Below are positions 13,824 to 19,925 of a stretch of DNA of 19,925 nt, one piece after another (the first letter of the stretch is position 1; the number at the start of each line of letters is the position of its first letter). The DNA lies in contig DATKGO010000059.1 in NCBI GenBank assembly GCA_035510695.1, forward strand, positions 1 through 19,925, read 5' to 3'. The notes under the pieces are model-generated. The model was given only the letters and a program-made list of their open reading frames with translations, was not told where the DNA came from and did no database searches. The translations under genes were made by a program, and so were the position numbers. This DNA is from DAIDHK01 sp035510695. Lineage in GTDB: Bacteria; Patescibacteriota; Microgenomatia; Levybacterales; UBA12049.

Positions 13824-14315
13824 ATGTCAACAGAAGCCACAGATTGTTTTTATGAAGATGGAGAAATGGGAATAGCACAACTTGATGGAACTAAGCTTTC
13901 GACTTATGAAGCTAGACGCATTCTAAAATCTCTACTACATAATGATCATCATGTCATGCTTTATAATAATCCAGAACAAGATGACTCTGGCTACAGTATT
14001 AATGATCAGTTAAGTGATGCACGTTTTCCGACACCTGACCATCCTTTAAGACAACAAGCTACCTTTATTCATAAGATGGTTCCCCTTTTTAAAAAGGCAC
14101 GACAAATTGATATTTGGGAAGCACCTATTCCAAAAGTTTCGATTACAAACCCTGATGAATTTGAGACAAGTATTCTAGAAAACCACACAAGAGACAATCC
14201 TACAATTAATATTCAAACACAAAAGAGAGGTAAGATCAAAAGTATTGGTCGATTTGTCTTAAAAGATGGCCGTGAAAAAACAGTTTTTAAAAATAGAAAG
14301 TTTAAACCTTTTTGA
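13824..14315 (+). CDS. Unknown soluble protein
   Basis: 163 residues from MSTEATDCFYEDGEMGI. The protein is polar with no membrane segment. A His-rich patch (LHNDHHVMLY, about 38-47) and a second run of polar residues (NPEQDDSGYSINDQLSDARF) stand in the first half. The end is basic (KRGKIKSIGRFVLKDGREKTVFKNRKFKPF) and could bind nucleic acid, though that is only inferred from charge. No family recognised. It is transcribed divergently from proS from a leaderless-type promoter, and its TGA lies 4 nt from the convergent gnd stop. Confidence 0.65.
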   Translation: MSTEATDCFYEDGEMGIAQLDGTKLSTYEARRILKSLLHNDHHVMLYNNPEQDDSGYSINDQLSDARFPTPDHPLRQQATFIHKMVPLFKKARQIDIWEAPIPKVSITNPDEFETSILENHTRDNPTINIQTQKRGKIKSIGRFVLKDGREKTVFKNRKFKPF

Positions 14316-14319
14316 AAAT

Positions 14320-15270
14320 TTAGCCTTTACTTTGCTTTACTTCATGACCTCCGAATTCTCTACGCAAAGCTGCAACCATTTTCGCGGCAAATGAATTTTG
14401 AATTATTTTATCGGTTTGTGATTGCTTTCTAAACTCTAAAGACTTTTTAATAATTGGCACGGGTACTTTTTCTTTTTCCGCTTCTTCAATTGTCCACTGC
14501 GCTTCTCCCGTGGCATTAACTACACCGACAATGTCGGACAATTTTTTATCTTTTTCCAAAGCGTCCTTAGCCCGATCAATAAGAAAACTGGAAATAATTG
14601 TCCCTTTCTGCCAGACTTTCGTAACTTCCAATAAATCAAAATTATATTTCGATTTTTCTAAAACTCCAAAGCCTTCACCAATCGCTTGCATCATCCCGTA
14701 TTCTATGCCGTTATGTACCATTTTCGCGAAATGCCCGGCTCCGCCGCTTCCTAGATATGCATGACTTCCGTTTGGTTTGACCAAACTGTCAAGAATGGGT
14801 TTGATGTAGTCGTATGCACTCTTGTCTCCGCCTATCATCAACGGATAACCGTTCTTTTCCGCCAAAATCCCACCCGAAACTCCAATTCCCAAAAAGAACA
14901 TATTTTGTGTTCTAAAATCATTATATCTTCTTTCAGTGTCTAAGTAATGAGCATTGCCTCCATCTATAATAATGTCGCCCTTTTTCGTATATTTTCTAAC
15001 TTCATCCAATATTTCATCCGTCGGCTTCCCCGCCGGCAGCATCAACCAAATTATTCGAGGTTTATCTAAACTTTTCACTAATTCTTCAACCGTCTTTGCA
15101 ATAATTAAATTATTACAATTTTTTTTGGATTTTGTATCTTGGAGTTTGGATTTTAGTTCTTCTGCAGAAGAACGTGAACGATTCCACACCACTACATCAT
15201 GTCCTTCTAAAAGAAGTTTCTCCGCAATTCTACTTCCCATCTTACCCAATCCGATTATTCCTATTTTCAT
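14320..15270 (-). CDS. gnd: 6-phosphogluconate dehydrogenase (decarboxylating), short type
   Basis: 316 residues, the short form of about 300 rather than the 470-residue E. coli type. Oxidises 6-phosphogluconate to ribulose-5-phosphate and CO2, giving NAD(P)H. Visible: Rossmann motif GLGKMG (7-12), WLMLPAG (75-81), GGNAHYLDTERR (104-115), the substrate segment VSGGILAEKNGYPLMIGG (131-148), and the catalytic helix GHFAKMVHNGIEYGMMQ (179-195) with the conserved Lys and the HNGIEY motif. Residues about 36-52 (ELKSKLQDTKSKKNCNN) are an in-frame low-complexity insertion after the first Rossmann strands. R31 following N30 could hint at NADP preference, but this is uncertain. It lies downstream of zwf, separated by the GIY-YIG ORF. 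Confidence 0.93.
   Translation of the reverse strand: MKIGIIGLGKMGSRIAEKLLLEGHDVVVWNRSRSSAEELKSKLQDTKSKKNCNNLIIAKTVEELVKSLDKPRIIWLMLPAGKPTDEILDEVRKYTKKGDIIIDGGNAHYLDTERRYNDFRTQNMFFLGIGVSGGILAEKNGYPLMIGGDKSAYDYIKPILDSLVKPNGSHAYLGSGGAGHFAKMVHNGIEYGMMQAIGEGFGVLEKSKYNFDLLEVTKVWQKGTIISSFLIDRAKDALEKDKKLSDIVGVVNATGEAQWTIEEAEKEKVPVPIIKKSLEFRKQSQTDKIIQNSFAAKMVAALRREFGGHEVKQSKG
15115..15165 (-). repeat. Low-complexity insertion inside gnd
   Basis: TTGGATTTTGTATC / TTGGAGTTTGGATTTTAG near-tandem words (plus-strand reading) encode SKLQDTKSKK in frame. The matching region of short Gnd proteins normally has a brief loop. Confidence 0.55.
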
Positions 15271-15286
15271 AAATAACTAAAAAGTT

Positions 15287-15311
15287 GTCATGCCGAACTT
15301 GTTTCGGCATC
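15287..15311. repeat. Palindromic repeat on the 3' side of the GIY-YIG gene
   Basis: GTC-ATGCCGAA (15290-15297) and TTCGGCAT (15303-15310) with a 5-nt loop. It ends 2 nt from the GIY-YIG stop codon (15314). Confidence 0.85.
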
Positions 15312-15313
15312 TT

Positions 15314-15601
15314 CTAAATAATTGTTGAATATAAATCCTTAAAATCTGGATTTATTGTTTTAATAAGATTAATTTTCCAAGGCCTATGCCAATTTTTTAA
15401 TTGCTTTTCACGCTTAATAGCTTCTTCAATACTCTCAACATTTTCATAATATATAAGCTCATGTAAATGATACTTCTTTGTAAAACCCTCAATAAGATCT
15501 GTTTTGTGCTCGTTTACTCTTCTTATTATATTATTGGTTACGCCTATATAGAATGTCGTATGAGTAAAATTTGACATTATATAAATATAATAACCTTTCA
15601 T
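15314..15601 (-). CDS. Small GIY-YIG nuclease-domain protein
   Basis: 95 residues, one complete GIY-YIG domain of the short UPF0213/YhbQ-like type. Visible: YYIYIM (4-9), FYIGVTNNIIRRVNEHK (17-33) with the catalytic Arg, then a conserved helix with IEEAIKREKQLKNWHRPWK (58-76) carrying the catalytic Glu and the KQLK..R..K pattern. Such proteins are presumed metal-dependent DNA endonucleases. Palindromic repeats begin 5 nt before its ATG and 2 nt after its stop. The upstream repeat supplies AGGA with a 6-nt gap to the ATG as a ribosome binding site. It interrupts the zwf-gnd pair, which together suggests a mobile or repeat-associated cassette. Confidence 0.9.
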   Translation of the reverse strand: MKGYYIYIMSNFTHTTFYIGVTNNIIRRVNEHKTDLIEGFTKKYHLHELIYYENVESIEEAIKREKQLKNWHRPWKINLIKTINPDFKDLYSTII

Positions 15602-15605
15602 AAAA

Positions 15606-15651
15606 GATCCTGAAACAAGTTCAGGATGACAAAAGTTTGGTTCAGGATGAC
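15606..15651. repeat. Palindromic repeat on the 5' side of the GIY-YIG gene
   Basis: Unit at 15606-15630: GATCCTGAA (15606-15614) pairs with TTCAGGAT (15620-15627), ending GAC. After 10 nt a half unit TTCAGGATGAC follows (15641-15651). Its AGGA on the minus strand is placed as the Shine-Dalgarno site of the GIY-YIG gene. Confidence 0.85.
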
Positions 15652-15662
15652 AAAAGCATTAT

Positions 15663-17132
15663 CTAAATCCACTTTCGCCCGTCTTTTTCGATCAATTCGT
15701 CTGCTTCTTTTGGCCCTTTCGATCCGTCTTTATAGAGATACAGTGGTACTGCAGCATCCTTCCAACCGTCAAGAATTTTTGTAATAAATTCCCAGGAACT
15801 AAATAACTCATCTGAACGATTAAAAAGCATTTGATCGCCGGAAAAAATATCCATTAGAACTTTTTCATATGCATCGCTAATCCGATGTTCTATATGTTCT
15901 TTATAAGCAAATTTCATATCAATTGTCTCCAAAGACAACTTCGAACCCGGAGTTTTGGCAATTACTTGAATTCGAATTCCTTCATCCGGCTGGATACGAA
16001 ACGTAATCACATTTCCGACTTCCGGACAACCGTATTCTTTAAATAAAATGTGACAGGTTTGTTTAAAAACTACCGAAATTTCCATCATTTCCTTAGGCAT
16101 TTTTTTAGCCGCACGAAGATAAAACGGCACATATTTAAACCTGGGAGAATCAAGAAATAATTTCATTGCAACATAAGTTTCAGTTTTGGAATGCGGATCA
16201 ACATCTTTTTCTTGAGTATAACTTTTATATTGCCCACGAACTGTATTTTCCAAAACATTTTTCGGTTCAATGCAAATAAGTGATTTAATCGCTGCTGCCC
16301 TGACGTCTCTAATCGCTTCTTTTTCAAAACTTCTCGGCTGCTCCATCACAATGGCTGATAATAATTGCATCAAATGATTCTGTCCGACATCGCGCAAAAT
16401 TCCGACTCCGTCAAAAAATTTTCCTCTTCTGCCTACCCCTTCCTTCTCCATCCAGGTAATTTGCACATGATCAATATATTCATTTTTCCAAATCGGCTCA
16501 AAAACACTGTTGGCAAAACGAAAAGCCAAAAGATTTTGCACTGTTTCTTTCTCCAAATAATGATCGACACGGAAAATCTGTTTTTCCTCAAAGATTTCCG
16601 CCAACTTTTTATCCAGCATTTGAGCCGTCTCCACATCTTTACCGAACGGTTTTTCAATGGCAATTCGCGTCCACTTGCTTGAACCTTGACCGCATCCCTC
16701 GGCTAATTCCGTACTATCCAAAAAGGTAAGAATCGGTAAGTAATGATCCGGCGGAGTTGCCAAATAAAACACGCGGGTTATGCATGCTCCAATTTCATCA
16801 TCAAACGCTTTCAATTTAGGAATCAATTCTTTGTATCCTGTTTCTTCATTAAAATTTCCCGCTTGATAATAAATGTGTCGAACAAATTGCTCCCATTGTT
16901 TTTTGTCTTTTATCTTCCCATTTTTAGTCATTACTTCAGCTAAATAATTTCTAAAATCTTCATCGGAAAAATCACGCCGGGAAAAACCGACGATATAAAA
17001 TTGATTACCAATTTGTTTTTTTTGGAAAAGTGAAAAAAGCGCTGGAAATAATTTGTTTTGAGCTAAATCACCTGTGGCGCCAAAAATAGTTAAAACAAAT
17101 GTCCCGTAAAGTGGGTTCTGAATATCGGACAT
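15663..17132 (-). CDS. zwf: Glucose-6-phosphate 1-dehydrogenase
   Basis: 489 residues, full family length. First step of the oxidative pentose phosphate pathway: glucose-6-phosphate to 6-phosphogluconolactone with reduction of NADP (or NAD). Visible: coenzyme loop GATGDLAQ (18-25), SRRDF at 51-55, IEKPFGKD (159-166), the substrate and catalytic segment RVDHYLEKETVQN (188-200), in which E replaces the usual Gly of DHYLGK, and GQNHLMQ (250-256) with the second catalytic His. SRRDF rather than AR after the second strand suits NADP or dual use, but this cannot be settled by eye. Its promoter TATAAT ends 6 nt before the ATG. No repeat-encoded insertion was seen, unlike its neighbours. Confidence 0.96.
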   Translation of the reverse strand: MSDIQNPLYGTFVLTIFGATGDLAQNKLFPALFSLFQKKQIGNQFYIVGFSRRDFSDEDFRNYLAEVMTKNGKIKDKKQWEQFVRHIYYQAGNFNEETGYKELIPKLKAFDDEIGACITRVFYLATPPDHYLPILTFLDSTELAEGCGQGSSKWTRIAIEKPFGKDVETAQMLDKKLAEIFEEKQIFRVDHYLEKETVQNLLAFRFANSVFEPIWKNEYIDHVQITWMEKEGVGRRGKFFDGVGILRDVGQNHLMQLLSAIVMEQPRSFEKEAIRDVRAAAIKSLICIEPKNVLENTVRGQYKSYTQEKDVDPHSKTETYVAMKLFLDSPRFKYVPFYLRAAKKMPKEMMEISVVFKQTCHILFKEYGCPEVGNVITFRIQPDEGIRIQVIAKTPGSKLSLETIDMKFAYKEHIEHRISDAYEKVLMDIFSGDQMLFNRSDELFSSWEFITKILDGWKDAAVPLYLYKDGSKGPKEADELIEKDGRKWI

Positions 17133-17138
17133 AAAGTA

Positions 17139-17144
17139 ATTATA
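17139..17144 (-). promoter_or_regulatory. -10 box of zwf
   Basis: Consensus TATAAT on the minus strand with 6 nt to the zwf ATG (17132); predicts a leaderless transcript and indicates zwf is expressed separately from pgl. Confidence 0.6.
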
Positions 17145-17180
17145 GCCATGAATGGACTAAAAGGAAAGCCTTGCATATAT

Positions 17181-17409
17181 AATTTTCAATTTACAATTCT
17201 CAATTTTCAATCAATGATCAATGTTTAAATATTTAAAATTCCTTTTCGTGCTTGCACGAAACGCAGCAGCGAAGGTTGTCATTCCCGATCTAATCGGGAA
17301 TCCAATTACCACAGAAGATATTGTGTAGATTTGTAGTTTGAATTGGATCCCCACTTGCATAGGGATGACTAGTGCAAGAGAGCTTTGGTACTTTCTCGAC
17401 AGAAAGTAC
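17181..17409. repeat. Repeat-filled gap between pgl and zwf
   Basis: The 301-nt gap holds no credible gene. In order: AT-rich repeat 17181-17242 (near copy of 10184-10209); hairpin TTTCGTGC/GCACGAAA (17244-17261); a two-unit palindrome set, GTCATTCCCGAT..ATCGGGAATC (17278-17302) and GATCCC..GGGATGAC (17346-17369), joined by inverted CCAATT/AATTGG words; and a perfect 9-bp stem GTACTTTCT/AGAAAGTAC with loop CGAC (17388-17409). No stem is followed by a T-run on the minus strand, so there is no classical terminator for pgl. Confidence 0.75.
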
Positions 17410-17433
17410 ATTAAAAAAATACATTTTAATAAT

Positions 17434-18309
17434 TTAATTATTTATTTCTTGATCTGTGATTAAAATCGTTTTCTGCGCGATTTCCGGACGCAAATAAAAT
17501 CTCGCCGGAATTTCTTCTTCCGTTCCTTCTGCAAACATTGCCTGCAAAGCTTTTTTCTTATCTTCTCCAAATACTAAAACAATAAATACATCCAACATGG
17601 ATAAACCCAAAAACGTCATGGTAATACGCTTACCATATTTACCTGACGTGTCATCGTAAGACATAACCATTTCTGTACTAAATTGTTCTAAGTCCGCCTC
17701 GGATCGACTTCCGAGTCGAGACGGGTTCTTAGTCCTAAGTTCTAAGTTGCCAGCGGCGGGCACACCGGCAGTATGTCCGTCATTGCCTATCCCCAAAATC
17801 CCTACACTTTTCGGATAATGAGCAAATAGTCCCCTAATCGTTTGGTCATAGCGTTCAGCAGACTCATTTAATTCGTCATCCTGAAATTTTTTCAGGATCT
17901 GTTTACCTTGAGAAGATTCCGAAATAAATTCGGAATGACGATTTTGCAAAATCGGATAAAAATTAACACCATGCAATTCCAGATTTCGCAATAATTTTGT
18001 TTGTTTTATCATCAATTCATTACTATTTGCATGTAATTTCTCAGCAAACCGTTCATCAATCATTGCCACCGCACCGGGTGTAATAACTTCTGAATTTGCC
18101 TGAGAAAAATTTTGAGCAAGTTGTTCATACAAATCCTTGGGAGTCTTCCCGCCGGAAAGATACATTACTGTTTTTCGATCTAATAATTGTAAAAGAATTT
18201 GAAAAGCAATATTTGTTCCCTGCTGTTGATTTGCAGCAGAAACAAAAAATAAACCATTATAATTTTTAAAAGATATTTGTTTTGAAGTGAGCAGCTTTTT
18301 TAAATCCAT
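17434..18309 (-). CDS. pgl: 6-phosphogluconolactonase with two repeat-encoded insertions
   Basis: 291 residues from MDLKKLL; the longer frame begins at a TTG inside an inverted-repeat element. Hydrolyses 6-phosphogluconolactone, the step between Zwf and Gnd. Visible: LSGGKTP (51-57), MIDERF (83-88), and GIGNDGHTAG (173-182) with the catalytic His, all diagnostic of the SOL/DevB family. Insertions: about 124-146 (NRHSEFISES..KKFQDDE), encoded by two opposed palindromes, and about 188-209 (LELRTKNPSRLGSRSEAD), directly after the catalytic loop. Without them the length would be about 246, close to the family norm of 230-260. It follows rseP after a 172-nt gap. Confidence 0.93.
   Translation of the reverse strand: MDLKKLLTSKQISFKNYNGLFFVSAANQQQGTNIAFQILLQLLDRKTVMYLSGGKTPKDLYEQLAQNFSQANSEVITPGAVAMIDERFAEKLHANSNELMIKQTKLLRNLELHGVNFYPILQNRHSEFISESSQGKQILKKFQDDELNESAERYDQTIRGLFAHYPKSVGILGIGNDGHTAGVPAAGNLELRTKNPSRLGSRSEADLEQFSTEMVMSYDDTSGKYGKRITMTFLGLSMLDVFIVLVFGEDKKKALQAMFAEGTEEEIPARFYLRPEIAQKTILITDQEINN
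17683..17748. repeat. Second insertion in pgl (hairpin plus TTCTAAGT repeats)
   Basis: Contains CTCGGA (17698-17703) and TCCGAG (17710-17715) as a stem, and TTCTTAGTCC / TTCTAAGTTG near-tandem words. It is more GC-rich at its centre than the gene around it. Confidence 0.6.
17875..17939. repeat. Two-hairpin palindromic repeat inside pgl
   Basis: Unit 1 at 17875-17899: GTC-ATCCTGAA...TTCAGGAT-C. Unit 2 at 17915-17939: GATTCCGAA...TTCGGAATGAC. Opposite orientation, 15 nt apart. Confidence 0.85.
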
Positions 18310-18330
18310 ATTTACTAATTCATAATAATA

Positions 18331-18472
18331 AAGCAAAGTGTTTCATTTTCGCAGGACGGAAGGCGAAGAGCTCTCAACAACAATACAAATAAGCTCAACT
18401 CTATATAACATTCAAAAGCAATGATAAAACTTATAAGTTAAGTCCGGGTCCAAGAAAATGGAATACTTGCGA
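18331..18472. repeat. Short element with terminal inverted repeats, copy 2
   Basis: The left end AAGTGTTTCATTTTCGCAG (18336-18354) is identical to copy 1 (6057-6075). The right end AGTCCGG..CAAGAAAATGGAATACTT (18441-18468) is nearly identical to 6109-6136. The two ends are imperfect inverted repeats of each other. The middle differs from copy 1 except GGCGAAG and GAGCTCTCAA (18368-18377). It fills most of the gap between rseP and pgl. Confidence 0.7.
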
Positions 18473-18481
18473 CATCTTTTT

Positions 18482-19660
18482 TTACTTAAAGAACTGTCCA
18501 ATATCTTTAATCGTAATAAGGAGAATTAATAACAATAATACCGCCATACCCACTGCGTGTGCGTAGCTTTCAAATTTCTGATTTACTTTTCTACGGGTTA
18601 CCATTTCAAAAAGTATAAAGAAAAATCTTCCCCCGTCGAGAGCCGGAATCGGCAAAATATTGAAGATCGCCAGAGAAATTGATAATGTACCGGCCAAATT
18701 AAGAATCTCCAAAATTCGCTCTTTTATATCCGGAATATGCACAATTGTTCCGACAATCGAATAAATCCCAACCGGACCTGCCAAACCCTGACTCACCGGA
18801 GCAGCCGAATGTTGTTGAAAAGAAATAGCAACTAACTTCGCCATAATGGCAAAGTTATAACCCATCAAATTAATCGGATGCGTAATTCCGGAGAAAAATT
18901 TCTGCAGCGGAGTGTGGTAATCCAAAATCACCGTATCAGCGGAGAAAAAGGCAATTCCGACAGCTCCTTGATTCTTCGGAGGGTTAACGCGAGGTATAAG
19001 CGTTGCTGTGTGTGATTGATTAGTGGTCGGATCTTTCCAAGTAATTGACATTGGCTTACCCAAATGAGAATTTATAATTCCCTTGATATCGTTGGCGTTT
19101 ACCTTTGAATTACCATCTAATTTAACTAATATCTCCCCCGGTGTGACTCCGGCTTTGGCAGCCGGTGAATTTTTGGCTACATCACTGATTACAACCTGAG
19201 ACGTAATAGTTTGATCCACACCAATGAAATTATATTGCCCCAGCAACGGTAATTCGGTCTTAAAACCGGAGATAAACATGAAAATGTAATAAATTACAAT
19301 TGCTAAAAGCGTATTCATGATTACTCCGGCAACCACCACTAAAGCACGCTGTCCGGCAGATCTTGCGTAAAAAGCTCGTCCTTCGTCCGAACTTTTCACT
19401 TTTAACTTTTCACTTTTAACTTGTACCCGCCCGCTGCCTGCTTCATCTTCACCGTATAATCTGACAAATCCGCCGATAGGCAGCCAATTGATAGAATAAA
19501 TCGTTTCGCCTCTTTTTATGCCAAAAGCTCTGGGAGGTAAACCAAATCCGAATTCCTCAACCTTAATGCCAAGTTTTTTCGCAGTAAAATAATGTCCGGC
19601 TTCGTGGATGATAACTAAAACGGATAATAAGATTATGAAAGAAATCGCGGTAAGGATCAT
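18482..19660 (-). CDS. rseP: RIP metalloprotease RseP (site-2 protease family)
   Basis: 392 residues. A membrane-embedded zinc protease that cuts transmembrane substrates such as anti-sigma factors. Visible: first membrane helix with HEAGH at 19-23, a second membrane segment at about 106-132, a PDZ domain at about 150-200 (NSPAAKAGVTPGEILVKLDG), hydrophobic segments at about 265-280 and 325-340, the second active-site motif NILPIPALDGG (334-344), and a last helix at about 370-386. Residues about 79-91 (VQVKSEKLKVKSS) are an in-frame low-complexity insertion before the second membrane segment. One PDZ domain, as in many Gram-positives, rather than the two of E. coli. The extended -10 promoter lies 9 nt upstream of the ATG. 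Confidence 0.95.
   Translation of the reverse strand: MILTAISFIILLSVLVIIHEAGHYFTAKKLGIKVEEFGFGLPPRAFGIKRGETIYSINWLPIGGFVRLYGEDEAGSGRVQVKSEKLKVKSSDEGRAFYARSAGQRALVVVAGVIMNTLLAIVIYYIFMFISGFKTELPLLGQYNFIGVDQTITSQVVISDVAKNSPAAKAGVTPGEILVKLDGNSKVNANDIKGIINSHLGKPMSITWKDPTTNQSHTATLIPRVNPPKNQGAVGIAFFSADTVILDYHTPLQKFFSGITHPINLMGYNFAIMAKLVAISFQQHSAAPVSQGLAGPVGIYSIVGTIVHIPDIKERILEILNLAGTLSISLAIFNILPIPALDGGRFFFILFEMVTRRKVNQKFESYAHAVGMAVLLLLILLITIKDIGQFFK
19388..19426 (-). repeat. Tandem insertion inside rseP
   Basis: ACTTTTCACTTTTAACTTTT-type units in tandem (plus-strand reading) encode VQVKSEKLKVKSS. The same peptide vocabulary (SKLKVKSES) occurs in the DHH-like protein. Confidence 0.7.
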
Positions 19661-19669
19661 TAGACTTTC

Positions 19670-19678
19670 ATTATAACA
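19670..19678 (-). promoter_or_regulatory. Extended -10 promoter of rseP
   Basis: TG-T-TATAAT on the minus strand, 9 nt before the ATG at 19660; the leader would be absent or only about 2 nt. Confidence 0.6.
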
Positions 19679-19794
19679 TAGGTTATAAGAAATGGGTTAT
19701 GGGAAATAAGTTTCTATCAACAAATTAAAAACTCTGAAGCTATTAATTCTTAATTTCTAATGACTCAATTTTAAAAATTAAAACATGTAGATAT

Positions 19795-19812
19795 CCACGG
19801 CTAAAGCCGTGG
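19795..19812. mobile_element. End hairpin of an IS200/IS605-type element
   Basis: CCACGGC (19795-19801) and GCCGTGG (19806-19812) with loop TAAA lie 11 nt beyond the transposase stop. IS200/IS605 elements carry such subterminal hairpins, which the Y1 transposase recognises as single-stranded DNA. The exact cleavage site cannot be placed. Confidence 0.6.
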
Positions 19813-19823
19813 CACTTGGGATA

Positions 19824-19925
19824 CTATTTCAAACCCAACTTCAGTTGGGTTTGCCCTGAATCCTGTTTGCCTTGCCAGCGTACATAGTCTTTTATTACTT
19901 TCTCATTTGCTCCTACTGTTGATAA
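19824..19925 (-). CDS. IS200/IS605-type (Y1) transposase, C-terminal part clipped at right edge
   Basis: The frame is open from the window edge to a TAG, encoding 33 residues: GANEKVIKDYVRWQ near the start of the fragment and QLKLGLK at the end. This kind of ending is what I know from Y1-type transposases, and the hairpin just after the stop supports the call. The last codons also contain a perfect 9-bp inverted repeat, AAACCCAAC/GTTGGGTTT (19831-19852), loop TTCA. The HUH and Tyr catalytic motifs lie outside the window, so whether the element is intact cannot be judged. Confidence 0.65.
   Translation of the reverse strand, partial: LSTVGANEKVIKDYVRWQGKQDSGQTQLKLGLK

Noticed and set aside
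16433..16663. Minus-strand 76-residue frame within zwf
   Set aside because: Out-of-frame shadow of conserved zwf catalytic sequence.
17388..17409. 9-bp stem as a rho-independent terminator for pgl
   Set aside because: No T-run follows on the minus strand; on the plus strand it is followed by ATTAAAAAAAT, not T-rich.
17211..17411. Minus-strand 66-residue frame between pgl and zwf
   Set aside because: It is the translation of the intergenic palindromes and AT-rich repeat, with no ribosome binding site.
2178..19660. Recoded UGA (SR1/Gracilibacteria genetic code)
   Set aside because: The small membrane ORF, ybaB and the gene at 13824 end normally at TGA, and conserved proteins need no TGA read-through.

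Overview
The window looks like chromosome from a member of the Candidate Phyla Radiation (Patescibacteria, most like Parcubacteria or Microgenomates). This is inferred from several things: AT-rich DNA, compact housekeeping genes, many short unknown proteins, short palindromic repeats inserted in frame inside essential genes, a prolyl-tRNA synthetase without the editing insert, and many starts without a Shine-Dalgarno site. TGA is used as a normal stop, which argues against the recoded SR1/Gracilibacteria lineages. Most genes lie on the minus strand. The plus strand carries a clipped C-terminus, a nuclease/phosphatase-fold enzyme and two unknown proteins. No tRNA, rRNA or CRISPR array was seen.

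Layout. 1-4.6 kb: the clipped plus-strand C-terminus, a large PP2C-type phosphatase with a coiled-coil/membrane tail, cysS with a small membrane-protein ORF just upstream, and a Gln-rich unknown protein. 4.6-10.9 kb: an endonuclease/exonuclease/phosphatase-family enzyme convergent with a minus-strand run read from right to left as HIT protein, rpsU, ybeY, dnaX, ybaB, an unknown protein, prs, recR. This keeps the classical dnaX-ybaB-recR order, with two genes inserted. 11-14.3 kb: a DHH/MYG1-like protein, a small membrane protein, proS and an unknown protein. 14.3-18.3 kb: the oxidative pentose phosphate genes gnd, zwf and pgl, with a GIY-YIG nuclease ORF between gnd and zwf that is tightly bounded by palindromes. 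18.5-19.9 kb: the site-2 protease rseP, then the C-terminus and end hairpin of an IS200/IS605-type transposase running off the right edge.

Working together: zwf, pgl and gnd encode all three steps from glucose-6-phosphate to ribulose-5-phosphate and NADPH, and prs would turn the resulting ribose-5-phosphate into PRPP. rpsU, ybeY, cysS and proS serve translation; dnaX, ybaB and recR serve replication and repair.

Most unusual content: (i) a family of GTCAT-palindrome-GATC repeats, often paired in opposite orientation, present both between genes and in frame inside dnaX, the DHH-like gene and pgl, and bounding the GIY-YIG ORF; (ii) other low-complexity in-frame insertions in cysS, dnaX, gnd, pgl, the DHH-like gene and rseP; (iii) two copies of a short element with terminal inverted repeats upstream of recR and pgl; (iv) a recurring promoter design, TGn-TATAAT placed 6-9 nt before the ATG, implying leaderless mRNAs.
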